Source: Paraburkholderia sp. PGU19
GTDB taxonomy: Bacteria > Pseudomonadota > Gammaproteobacteria > Burkholderiales > Burkholderiaceae
NCBI RefSeq assembly: GCF_013426915.1
Contig: NZ_AP023180.1
Span: 2,232,001-2,296,000, forward strand
Length of the DNA stretch: 64,000 nt
Direction: 5' to 3'
Notes under the pieces: generated by a model
Seen by the model: only the letters and a program-made list of their open reading frames with translations
Database searches by the model: none
What the model was told of the DNA's origin: nothing
Program-made: the position numbers and the translations under genes
Shown here: piece by piece, positions 10,458 through 18,521 of the stretch
How positions within the stretch are numbered: position 1 is the stretch's first letter
Layout of the letters: each line of letters begins with the position of its first letter

Positions 10458-10471
10458 TCTGATTTGTCAGT
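10458..10471 (+). promoter_or_regulatory. Operator copy A of the efflux regulon
   Basis: TCTGA-TTTG-TCAGT, followed by a further TCAGAT half-site (10471-10476). It lies 30 bp before the GTG start of the first marR gene and matches the TCTGA-N4-TCA core seen at three other sites in this locus. Confidence 0.65.
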
Positions 10472-10500
10472 CAGATTGCCGTTCGTTCAGGAGGCTTCGC

Positions 10501-10938
10501 GTGCGTCACTACACCAAAGACAATTTCAGGCTCACCGAGAGCGTCGGCTACCAGCTCGTGAAGGCGCGCAACCTGATCACGACGGAGATGGACGCGGCGC
10601 TGAAGGACCTCGACATCTCCAGCCAGCAAATGGGCATCATGCTGATGCTCAGGCAGAAACTCGCGTCGACGCCGTTCGAGCTGTCAAAAATGCTCGGCAT
10701 CGACACCGGCCTGATGACGCGCATGCTCGACAAGCTCGAAGCGAAAGGGCTGGTGGTGCGCTCGCGCGACGAAGAGGACCGCCGCGTCGTCAACCTGACG
10801 CTGACCCGACCCGGCATCGCGGTCGCCGACCAGATTCCCGAAATCGCACCCGACGTGCTCAATGCGCGCCTGAAAGACTTCACCAAGGCCGAGCTGAATG
10901 AACTGCGCCGCCTGCTGCGCAAGTTCGTGAGCGACTGA
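10501..10938 (+). CDS. MarR-family regulator 1
   Basis: A 145-residue winged-helix repressor with the MarR core: recognition helix in FELSKMLGIDTGLMTRMLDKLE and the wing DEEDRRVVNLTLT. It starts at GTG 10501, preceded by a strong AGGAGG. It is a paralogue of the next gene, equal in length and similar throughout (both begin with an HYxK-x-(D/N)F motif), so the pair looks like a tandem duplication. An operator copy precedes each. It probably represses itself and the efflux genes downstream, with release by an aromatic or drug ligand, as is typical of MarR proteins. Confidence 0.88.
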   Translation: MRHYTKDNFRLTESVGYQLVKARNLITTEMDAALKDLDISSQQMGIMLMLRQKLASTPFELSKMLGIDTGLMTRMLDKLEAKGLVVRSRDEEDRRVVNLTLTRPGIAVADQIPEIAPDVLNARLKDFTKAELNELRRLLRKFVSD

Positions 10939-11075
10939 GCGACTGAGCGCCGCTTGCGCCTGAGCCTCCTTCCCGCCGCCTTTGGGCGGCGCGCGTCCGC
11001 CGCATTATCCGATTGAACGATAAGAACTGCTGCATCTGATGAAACAATGAGTTTCGTCATAGTGCTGTTGACTAT

Positions 11076-11092
11076 ATCTGACCTGTCAATTA
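11076..11092 (+). promoter_or_regulatory. Operator copy B of the efflux regulon
   Basis: The 17-mer ATCTGACCTGTCAATTA occurs here and, reverse-complemented and unchanged, at 14504-14520. It is 30 bp upstream of the second marR start, the same distance as operator A from marR1. Confidence 0.75.
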
Positions 11093-11121
11093 TTGTTCGT
11101 GCAAATAGCGAGGAGTCAGAG

Positions 11122-11559
11122 ATGTCGCACTATTCGAAGGAAGATTTTCATTTGACCGACAACGTCGCTTTCGCGATCACCAAGGCGCGCAACCTCTTGA
11201 CGGGACGGATGGATGCAGCGGTGAAGGGCCTGAACGTGCGGGCGCACCACGTTGGGATTTTCATGTCGCTGTTGCGCGGCATCGACACGACGCCGGCTAC
11301 GCTGTCGCGCCATCTCGGCATCGACACCGGCCTGATGACTCGCACGCTCGACAAGCTCGAAACGCTCGGCATGCTGACGCGCACGCGCAGCGCGGATGAC
11401 CGCCGCGTCGTGAATCTCGAACTCACCGAGGCGGGCCGCGAAGTCGCATTGCGCATCGCGGAGATTGCGCCTGGTGTGCTGAACGAGCGTCTCCAGTGCT
11501 TCACCAAAGACGAATTCGACGAACTGCGCCGTCTGCTTGGCAAGTTCCTCAACGATTGA
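11122..11559 (+). CDS. MarR-family regulator 2
   Basis: A 145-residue MarR protein, paralogous to the gene at 10501. The helix-turn-helix and wing are seen in TLSRHLGIDTGLMTRTLDKLE and SADDRRVVNLELTEAG. ATG 11122 follows GAGGAG; an upstream in-frame ATG at 11047 would translate through operator B and is rejected. It ends 35 bp before the outer-membrane factor gene, so it heads or co-heads the efflux operon. Two repressors with near-identical recognition helices next to one pump suggest overlapping operator use but different ligands. Confidence 0.9.
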   Translation: MSHYSKEDFHLTDNVAFAITKARNLLTGRMDAAVKGLNVRAHHVGIFMSLLRGIDTTPATLSRHLGIDTGLMTRTLDKLETLGMLTRTRSADDRRVVNLELTEAGREVALRIAEIAPGVLNERLQCFTKDEFDELRRLLGKFLND

Positions 11560-11578
11560 ACATTTTTTTACCCAATTA

Positions 11579-11592
11579 TCTGATAGGTCAGA
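11579..11592 (+). promoter_or_regulatory. Operator copy C overlapping an RBS
   Basis: TCTGA-TAGG-TCAGA is the most symmetrical of the four copies, a perfect dyad. It ends two bases before ATG 11595, and its AGG is the only Shine-Dalgarno-like sequence for that gene. Repressor bound here would cover the ribosome binding region of the DNA. Confidence 0.7.
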
Positions 11593-11594
11593 CA

Positions 11595-13118
11595 ATGAGC
11601 AATCAATCAAACGCCAGGCGGCGCGTTTCAGGGGCACTGAAAGTCGGTGTCTCGGTGATGTTCGCGGCGGTACTGTCGGCATGCGTGAACTACGCGGGCA
11701 TCCATAGCGACGCGAAAACGGCCGAGCCACAGCAATATGCGACGCAGCAGAGCATTCCAGCCGGGCAAGGTCATTGGCCCGCCGCCGATTGGGCCGACCA
11801 GTTCGGCGACGCGCAACTGAAGGCACTGATCGACGAAGCACTGAAGAGCAGCCCGACGCTCGACCAGGCGCGTTCCCGCGTCGCAGCGGCCTCGGCGTAT
11901 AGCGAAACGGCGAAGGCGAGCACCATGCCGCGCGTCGACGCCAGCTACTCGCTCACGCGCCAGCAGTATTCGGGTACGGCGCTGGTGCCGCCTCCGACGG
12001 GCGGTTCGTGGCAGACGGAGAACAAGGGCCTGTTGAGCGCTTCGTACGACCTGGACCTGTGGGGCAAGAACCGCGAAGCGCTGAAGGCGGCGATCTCGCA
12101 GTTGCAGGCGAGCCAGGCTGATGCGGAAGTCGTCAAGCTGACGCTCACCACGTCGATTGCGCGCACGTATAACCAGCTCGCCCGCCTTTACGTGTTGCGC
12201 GATATCGCACAACAGGAAATCACGCAGCGCGAGCAGATCGACCGCATCACGGCGGGCCGCATCGCGACGGGGCTCGACACGGAAGTCGAACGCAAGACCG
12301 CGCAGGCGAATCTCGCGACGAGCCGTGCCGCGCTGAAATCGCTCGACGGACAGATTCTTGCCACGCGCTATCAGATCGCCGCGCTGCTCGGCGCCGGTCC
12401 GGACCGTGGCCTGCAAATCGCGCGTCCGACGCTCGGTATCGGCGATGACGTGAATCTGCCCGACAACCTGCCCGCCGATCTCGTGAGCCGCCGCCCGGAC
12501 ATCGTGGCTGCGCGCTGGCGCGTCGATGCGATGACGCATGACGTGAAGGAAGCGAAGGCTGAGTTCTATCCCGACATCAATCTGAGCGCCGCAATCGGGC
12601 TCGACGCGTTCGGCTTCGGACGCTTCCTGACGGCGGCGAGCCGCACGGCCTCGGTGGGTCCCGCGATCCATCTGCCCATCTTCGACGCGGGCGAACTGCG
12701 CGCGCAACTGAAGGGCCGTTACGCGGACTTCGACTACGCGGTCGCAACGTACAACCAGACGCTCGTTACCGCATTGAGCGAAGTTGCCACGCAACTCGCC
12801 GGCGTGCGCTCGACAGACGGCCAACTCGTCGATGCGCAAACCGCGCAGACGGCCGCGCGCCAGGCGGACCAGCTTGCGCTCGTGCAATACAAGGCGGGAC
12901 TCACGAACCAGCTGACCGTACTGAATGCCGACGTCAACGCGCTCGCCGCCGATCAGTCCGTCGCGAACCTGCGCATGGATCGCCGCGACCAGCAGATCGC
13001 GCTCGCGTCGGCGCTGGGCGGCGGTTTCGTCGACACGTCGAATGCCGATCAGAACGCGCGCGTCGCCTCTACCACAGAAACGTCTGCCGCCGAAACGTCT
13101 GCTGCCGCTGAGCATTGA
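11595..13118 (+). CDS. Efflux outer-membrane factor lipoprotein (NodT/OprM type)
   Basis: A 507-residue TolC-like channel. The signal peptide ends in the lipobox LSAC with the acylated Cys at position 30. Two long OEP repeats follow, containing ASYDLDLWGKNREALKAA and SRRPDIVAARWRV, both typical of NodT-family efflux channels. It ends in an Ala/Thr/Glu-rich tail. ATG 11595 is chosen because it gives a clean lipoprotein signal, and the upstream reading frame overlaps marR2. With the HlyD and MFS genes it should form a tripartite pump across both membranes. Confidence 0.92.
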   Translation: MSNQSNARRRVSGALKVGVSVMFAAVLSACVNYAGIHSDAKTAEPQQYATQQSIPAGQGHWPAADWADQFGDAQLKALIDEALKSSPTLDQARSRVAAASAYSETAKASTMPRVDASYSLTRQQYSGTALVPPPTGGSWQTENKGLLSASYDLDLWGKNREALKAAISQLQASQADAEVVKLTLTTSIARTYNQLARLYVLRDIAQQEITQREQIDRITAGRIATGLDTEVERKTAQANLATSRAALKSLDGQILATRYQIAALLGAGPDRGLQIARPTLGIGDDVNLPDNLPADLVSRRPDIVAARWRVDAMTHDVKEAKAEFYPDINLSAAIGLDAFGFGRFLTAASRTASVGPAIHLPIFDAGELRAQLKGRYADFDYAVATYNQTLVTALSEVATQLAGVRSTDGQLVDAQTAQTAARQADQLALVQYKAGLTNQLTVLNADVNALAADQSVANLRMDRRDQQIALASALGGGFVDTSNADQNARVASTTETSAAETSAAAEH

Positions 13119-13152
13119 GCGGCCCCTCATCGCATTGCCAGGAGAACTAGAA

Positions 13153-14457
13153 ATGAGCGAAATCAACACCCCGGAGCGCGAAACGACGCAAGCGCCGGAT
13201 GCGAAGCCCGATGCGAAGTCCACTGCGACACCGGCGCAAGCCGTCAAAGCGGACGAACCCAACACGCGCAAGCGCAAGCTGATGCTGTCGCTGCTGGGCG
13301 CGGCCGTCGTCGTGTCGGCTGCGGCTTACGGCGCGTACTACATGACCTATGCGCGCTACCACGAGACCACCGACGACGCATACGTCAGCGGCAATCTCGT
13401 GCAACTGACGCCGCAGGTGACGGGCACCGTGATCGCCGTGAACGCCGACGACACGCAAATCGTGAAGGCAGGCGACCCCGTCGTGACGCTCGACAATGCC
13501 GACGCGAAGATCGCGCTCGGCAACGCGGAAGCAGCGCTCGGACAGACCGTGCGCCAGGTGAGCAGCCTGTACGTGAACAACGATTTCTACGCGGCGAACG
13601 TTGCGCAGAAGCAATCGGACCTGGCGCGCGCGCAGGACGATCTGCGCCGCCGCCAGGCTGTCGCGGGCACCGGCGCGGTCTCCGCCGAAGACATCGCGCA
13701 TGCACGCGACGCCGTGAACGCCGCGCAAGCTGCGCTCGACGCCGCGCGTCAGCAGGCGGAAGCAAACCACGCATTGACGGACCACACGACGATCGCCCAG
13801 CACCCGAACGTGCAGGCCGCAGCATCGAAGGTGCGCGACGCGTACCTTTCGTATGCGCGCAACACGCTGCCCGCGCCCGTCACCGGCTATGTCGCGAAGC
13901 GATCGGTGCAGGTCGGCCAGCGCGTGTCGCCGGGTACGCCGTTGATGGCCGTCGTGCCGCTCGACGGCGTGTGGGTCGACGCGAACTACAAGGAAAGCCA
14001 GTTGCGCAACATGCGCATCGGCCAGCCCGTCACGCTGACGGCCGACGTGTACGGCGGCAAGGTCGTGTATCACGGCCGCGTGGTCGGCTTTTCGGCGGGT
14101 ACGGGCAGCGCGTTCGCGACGCTCCCCGCGCAGAACGCAACGGGCAACTGGATCAAGGTCGTGCAGCGCCTGCCCGCACGCATTCAGCTCGACCAGAAGG
14201 AGCTGGAAGCGCATCCGCTGCGTATCGGCCTGTCGATGGACGTCGATGTCGACACGCGCGACAACACGGGTCCGCAACTCGGCGCTGCGATGAACACGAC
14301 GTATCGCACGGATGTGTTCGCGCAATACGGCGCACAGGCCGATGCCGAGATCGACAGGATCATCGCGCAGAACATGGTGTCGACGCGTGACGCATCGCGG
14401 CCGCTCGCGAAGCGCGAAGCAGGCGACAAGAGCGCCACAACGCAGCGCGCAGGCTAA
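13153..14457 (+). CDS. emrA: HlyD-family membrane-fusion protein (EmrA type)
   Basis: A 434-residue periplasmic adaptor anchored by one N-terminal membrane helix (about residues 40-62, KLMLSLLGAAVVVSAAAYGA). A biotinyl-lipoyl-like half (HETTDDAYVSGNLVQLTPQV), an alpha-helical hairpin and a beta-barrel (VGQRVSPGTPLMAVVPLDGVWV) follow. It bridges the MFS pump and outer-membrane channel. ATG 13153 has GGAGAA upstream. It lies 34 bp after the channel gene and 75 bp before the MFS gene. The name follows the E. coli EmrA architecture; the substrate is unknown. Confidence 0.9.
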   Translation: MSEINTPERETTQAPDAKPDAKSTATPAQAVKADEPNTRKRKLMLSLLGAAVVVSAAAYGAYYMTYARYHETTDDAYVSGNLVQLTPQVTGTVIAVNADDTQIVKAGDPVVTLDNADAKIALGNAEAALGQTVRQVSSLYVNNDFYAANVAQKQSDLARAQDDLRRRQAVAGTGAVSAEDIAHARDAVNAAQAALDAARQQAEANHALTDHTTIAQHPNVQAAASKVRDAYLSYARNTLPAPVTGYVAKRSVQVGQRVSPGTPLMAVVPLDGVWVDANYKESQLRNMRIGQPVTLTADVYGGKVVYHGRVVGFSAGTGSAFATLPAQNATGNWIKVVQRLPARIQLDQKELEAHPLRIGLSMDVDVDTRDNTGPQLGAAMNTTYRTDVFAQYGAQADAEIDRIIAQNMVSTRDASRPLAKREAGDKSATTQRAG

Positions 14458-14503
14458 GCCGCGCCGGAGGACGCAACCGAAGATGCGTCCTCGTTCGTTC
14501 AAG

Positions 14504-14520
14504 TAATTGACAGGTCAGAT
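14504..14520 (-). promoter_or_regulatory. Operator copy D inside the efflux operon
   Basis: TAATTGACAGGTCAGAT is the exact reverse complement of operator B. It lies 12 bp before the MFS start, between the adaptor and pump genes, which implies an internal regulated promoter or local repression. Confidence 0.7.
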
Positions 14521-14532
14521 AAAGAAGGCGCC

Positions 14533-16092
14533 ATGAATCCCTCGACGCAAACCGCACCGGCTCCGTTCACAGGCGGCAAGCTGGTCCTCGCGACACTTGC
14601 CGTCGCGCTCGCGACGTTCATGAACGTGCTGGATTCGTCCATCGCGAACGTTGCGATTCCCACCATTTCCGGCAATCTCGGCGTCTCCGTCGATGAAGGC
14701 ACATGGGTGATCACGCTGTTTTCGGCGGCCAATGCCATTGCCATTCCGCTGACGGGCTGGCTCACGCAGCGCGTCGGCCAGATCAAGCTGTTCGTGATCT
14801 CGATCCTGCTGTTCGTGTTCTCGTCGTGGCTGTGCGGCATCGCGCCGAACCTGGTGGTGCTGCTGGCCGCGCGAATCTTGCAGGGCCTCGTGGCGGGACC
14901 GTTGACACCGCTTTCGCAGGCCATTCTGCTCGCTTCGTATCCGAAGGAGAAAAGCTCGACAGCATTGTCGCTGTGGGCGATGACGGCGACCGTCGGCCCG
15001 ATTGCGGGCCCCGCGCTCGGCGGCTGGATCACCGACAGCTACAGCTGGTCATGGATCTTCTATATCAACATTCCCGTCGGTATGTTCGCTGCGGGCGTGA
15101 CCTGGATGCTCTATCGCGACCGCGAATCGCTGACGCGCAAATTGCCCATCGACAAGATCGGTTTGTTGTCGCTGATCGTCTGGGTTGCATCGCTGCAGAT
15201 CATGCTCGACAAGGGCAAGGATCTCGACTGGTTCAACTCGCCCGTGATCTGCACGCTCACGGCTATCGCGGCCGTCAGCTTTATCTTTTTCCTGATCTGG
15301 GAGTTCACGGAAAAGAGCCCGATCGTCGATCTGCGGCTCTTCGCGGGGCAGAATTTTCGGGGCGGGACGATTGCGATTTCGGTGGCGTATGGCGTGTTCT
15401 TCGCGAACCTCGTGCTGTTGCCGCAGTGGATTCAGGGCTATCTCGGCTATCGTTCAGTGGACGCGGGTCTCGTGACCGCGCCGCTTGGCATCTTCGCCGT
15501 GCTGCTCGCGCCCGTGATGGCGAAGATCATGCCGAAGTCCGATGCACGGGTACTCGCGACGCTGGCCTTCCTCGGCTTTGCAGGCGTGTTCTTCATGCGC
15601 TCGCAATACACGACGGGCGTCGACCCCTATACCCTGATCATGCCGACGCTGCTGCAAGGCATTCCCATGGCGCTCTTTTTTACGCCGCTGACCGCGATCA
15701 TCCTGTCGGGCCTGCCTGCCGAAAAGATTCCCGCCGCAGCGGGCCTGTCGAACTTCGTGCGGATCTTCGCCGGCGGTGTGGGCACGTCGTTGATCTCGAC
15801 GGGCTGGAACAACCGGACGATTCTGCATCACGCGCAACTCGCGGAACAGTCGAGCGTGAACAACCCCGACTACACGAACGCGCTCACCAGCATTCACGCG
15901 ACGCTCGGCGGCAGCATGGATCAGGCCAGAGCGTTTTTCGAGCAATCGCTCAATGCGCAGGCCGCGATGCTCGGCTTGAATGACATCTTCTGGTTGTCGG
16001 CGATGATCTTCATCGTGATCATTCCGCTGATCTGGCTGACGAAGCCGCGCAAGGGCGGCGGTGGTGGCGCAGCGGCAGCGGGCGCGCACTGA
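14533..16092 (+). CDS. emrB: DHA2-family MFS drug exporter (EmrB type)
   Basis: A 519-residue, 14-helix proton antiporter. DHA2/EmrB hallmarks include FMNVLDSSIANVAIPTISG near the N-terminus, WVITLFSAANAIAIPLTGWL and the motif-C region GPIAGPALGGWITDSYSW. A Gly/Ala-rich basic tail ends the protein. It pairs with the HlyD and outer-membrane genes upstream to make a complete EmrAB-TolC-like pump; family substrates are hydrophobic toxins and aromatic acids. Operator D lies immediately upstream, and a strong bidirectional terminator follows. Confidence 0.93.
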   Translation: MNPSTQTAPAPFTGGKLVLATLAVALATFMNVLDSSIANVAIPTISGNLGVSVDEGTWVITLFSAANAIAIPLTGWLTQRVGQIKLFVISILLFVFSSWLCGIAPNLVVLLAARILQGLVAGPLTPLSQAILLASYPKEKSSTALSLWAMTATVGPIAGPALGGWITDSYSWSWIFYINIPVGMFAAGVTWMLYRDRESLTRKLPIDKIGLLSLIVWVASLQIMLDKGKDLDWFNSPVICTLTAIAAVSFIFFLIWEFTEKSPIVDLRLFAGQNFRGGTIAISVAYGVFFANLVLLPQWIQGYLGYRSVDAGLVTAPLGIFAVLLAPVMAKIMPKSDARVLATLAFLGFAGVFFMRSQYTTGVDPYTLIMPTLLQGIPMALFFTPLTAIILSGLPAEKIPAAAGLSNFVRIFAGGVGTSLISTGWNNRTILHHAQLAEQSSVNNPDYTNALTSIHATLGGSMDQARAFFEQSLNAQAAMLGLNDIFWLSAMIFIVIIPLIWLTKPRKGGGGGAAAAGAH

Positions 16093-16114
16093 GTACTGAC
16101 CGTTGAGAAAAGAA

Positions 16115-16143
16115 GGCCCCGGCTTGCGGATGCAGCCGGGGCC
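16115..16143. terminator. Bidirectional intrinsic terminator
   Basis: GGCCCCGGCT (16115-16124) and AGCCGGGGCC (16134-16143) form a perfect 10-bp GC stem with a 9-nt loop. It is flanked by AAAAGAA on the left and GTTCTTT on the right. It separates the converging MFS gene and TPR gene and can serve both. Confidence 0.88.
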
Positions 16144-16172
16144 GTTCTTTCACTAACGTAGCCGCGCGTCGT

Positions 16173-17807
16173 TCAACCGCGTTGCTGCTGCGCGATGGCG
16201 CGGCGACTCGAATCGGCATCGCGCGGCTTCGGCGTCTCGTCGATATTCTTCACTTCGATCATGCCATTGGCCTTGTTCATGTTGCCGGTCATGCCTTTGG
16301 CGGGCAGCGTCAGTTCGGGCTTGTTGCACGTTTGATGATTGGCTGCGGCGTGCATCGCGGCAGGCTGCATGTCGCGTGCGTCCCTGGTCGCGCCTGGTTC
16401 GATCTGCGCGTCGCTGCATCCCCACGATTCGAGCAGCGAGCGCGCCATCCCCGTCGCGCACTGCGCACGGCCGCGCGTGATGCGCGCCGCGACCTTCACG
16501 AACGCGCTGTCGCCCAGCGTCGTAAGCCGCTCATAAGCGCGGCCTGCATCGTCGATGTCCAGCGCAACGGCGGTGCGGTACGCGTCGCGCGCTTCGTCGA
16601 GCGTTGCCGCGGGTACGAGGCCCGTTTTCATCGACGGCAGCCGCAGCGCATCGCCGAGATTCACATACGCCTCCTGGTAGCCCGGATTCTTCTCGATCGC
16701 AAGCCTCAGTTCGCGTACGGCCGCCGCGCGATAGTCGCCAGGTCCTTGCGGCGCCGCGCCCGCGAGCGTCGGCCGTTGCGCCAGCGCGAGCCACGCACGT
16801 CCCAGCGCGTTATGCGCAGGCGCATAGTCCTTGTGCAGTTCGACCGCGCGCCTGAGCACGTCGGCGGCCTGCTGATAGCAACCCATGTCGGTCAGCGCGA
16901 CGCCCCAGTTGTAGTACGCCCACGGACGCACGCGCTTCCATGAATGCAGTTCTTCGCTCCTGTCGACGATGTTTCGCGCGTGACGGATCGAGCCTTCGTA
17001 GTCGCGCGCATAGGTGTCGAGCTTCGACAGCGCGAGCATGGCCCACGCCGCTTCTTCCCTTGACGCACCCGACGCGTCCCGGCCCGATCCCGCCGCGATC
17101 TGCGCGAAGCGCTCGCGCACGTCGTCGAACTGGCACGGCGCATTGCCTTGCAGGCAGCGCTTCTGCTCCATCTGCATCAGATACGACGCGTGCAGCAGCG
17201 GGCTCTGATGCAGGAGGATCGTCGTGGCGGCCTGACGCAGCGCATGCCGCATGGCCAGCGATTCGTTGGTCACGTTGGGCTTCGCACCCGTGTCGGGCGG
17301 CACGTCGTTGCCGAGCGCGACGGTGCGGCCATCGGGATCGCGCAGCGTCAGCATCACCGCAAACGACGACGGCGAGCCGACGACGCTGCCATATACCGAC
17401 GAATCGCGCTTGAGCAGCGTGCGCGCAAATTCGATCAGCGGACGAACCGACAGCCCCGTCCCGGGGACCGTGAAGTCGGGCAGCTTGAACTCGGCGAGCA
17501 CGTTTTCGGTGTCGTTGGCGGGCGTGACGGATTCGGCTTCCTTGCGCACGTCGCTGAGCGTATCGACGAGCAGGTGCTGCAAGGTCTGATTGGTGTAGCC
17601 CTGTCGCCGGAAATCGTCGGAGACCTCGATCGGCTGGACGAGCGTCAGCGGATCGAACCACACGCCGCACAGCGCGACGATGCGCGGCCCGAGATAAAAC
17701 GCGGCGACGAGGATCAGCGGCACGACGATGCCGAGATACAACACGTGACGGCACAGGAACCGGACGGCCCAGAGCAGCGGGACGAACGGGTTGTCGAGTG
17801 GTTTCAT
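16173..17807 (-). CDS. Membrane-anchored TPR protein, unknown function
   Basis: A 544-residue protein with one hydrophobic segment near the N-terminus (about 20-42, HVLYLGIVVPLILVAAFYLG), then a large soluble region. TPR-like repeats appear in the second half: AYYNWGVALTDMGCYQQAAD, YAPAHNALGRAWLALAQ and GYQEAYVNLGDALRLP. These suggest a protein-protein scaffold. The C-terminal 70 residues are low-complexity and polar. ATG 17807 is preferred because GGAGACCTGC precedes it; the longer frame adds residues without family character. I do not recognise the specific family. It is transcribed alone. Confidence 0.72.
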   Translation of the reverse strand: MKPLDNPFVPLLWAVRFLCRHVLYLGIVVPLILVAAFYLGPRIVALCGVWFDPLTLVQPIEVSDDFRRQGYTNQTLQHLLVDTLSDVRKEAESVTPANDTENVLAEFKLPDFTVPGTGLSVRPLIEFARTLLKRDSSVYGSVVGSPSSFAVMLTLRDPDGRTVALGNDVPPDTGAKPNVTNESLAMRHALRQAATTILLHQSPLLHASYLMQMEQKRCLQGNAPCQFDDVRERFAQIAAGSGRDASGASREEAAWAMLALSKLDTYARDYEGSIRHARNIVDRSEELHSWKRVRPWAYYNWGVALTDMGCYQQAADVLRRAVELHKDYAPAHNALGRAWLALAQRPTLAGAAPQGPGDYRAAAVRELRLAIEKNPGYQEAYVNLGDALRLPSMKTGLVPAATLDEARDAYRTAVALDIDDAGRAYERLTTLGDSAFVKVAARITRGRAQCATGMARSLLESWGCSDAQIEPGATRDARDMQPAAMHAAANHQTCNKPELTLPAKGMTGNMNKANGMIEVKNIDETPKPRDADSSRRAIAQQQRG

Positions 17808-18369
17808 GCAGGTCTCCTGGCGGCGCGCTGCGATTGGCGCACCTGTCGCAACGCATCGAACATGCCAATTCGTCTGACGCTTGCGGCGCAAGGCGGTGCG
17901 GGAAAGGCCACGGGAGAATGTTGGTTCGCGGCCAACCAACCAGCGCTGGTCAGTTGGATTGCGCACGTCATATCGAAGGCGGCCCGAGCGCCCAATATGA
18001 AGTGAAACAGCCGGTTTGCACTGCGCGACCGTTCGCGAACCGTAGGGTGACGAAAGGCGACAGAATCTTCGATCAAGCTAAACGAAAGGTTAAATCTGGT
18101 ATCGTGCGTCCGGGCTCGAATAGCTGGAACGCGAGACGAATGCCGTCAAGGTTTGTACCAGCCGGTACACCCGCCGCCAACGCGCCGGCTGTAAAGCGAG
18201 TGTCCATGCGGCCTGCGCCCATGGAGCACGGAGTCACGTTCGCGAGCCGCACCACGCCGGGCCCTCGGGAAGATTCAACTCAATTTCCGATCGATCTTCG
18301 GCCACCTCAGGATTTCTTAAGCGAAAACTGCAAATAATCGCCTCCGGGTTGCTCCCGGTGTCAACCTTT
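17808..18369. other. Intergenic, no gene seen
   Basis: This is the divergent region between the TPR gene and mprF. Several overlapping short frames exist on both strands but none has a ribosome binding site or family resemblance. It presumably holds the promoter of the TPR gene. Confidence 0.45.
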
Positions 18370-18390
18370 TGGACAAATTGCCGTTGTCCA
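18370..18390. promoter_or_regulatory. Inverted repeat upstream of mprF
   Basis: TGGACAA (18370-18376) and TTGTCCA (18384-18390) are perfect 7-bp arms separated by ATTGCCG. It lies just upstream of the mprF promoter candidate, a position suited to an activator. Confidence 0.45.
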
Positions 18391-18401
18391 TTTGTAAAGA
18401 G

Positions 18402-18431
18402 TTGAAAAGGCGAGATCAGGACGGCTGTAAT
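18402..18431 (+). promoter_or_regulatory. Candidate promoter of mprF-acvB
   Basis: TTGAAA (18402-18407) and TGTAAT (18426-18431) are separated by 18 bp and resemble a sigma70 promoter, about 90 bp before the mprF start. Confidence 0.4.
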
Positions 18432-18521
18432 GATCGTCCGGCGCGCTCCGAAATCCAACCTCATTCGATGCCATAGCAACGAGACCATTGCTACTGCATC
18501 AGGCATTACCCGGATTCATCC

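Noticed and set aside
11047..11121. N-terminal extension of the second marR gene
   Set aside because: It would translate the operator at 11076-11092; ATG 11122 has a proper GAGGAG and gives the same length as the paralogue.
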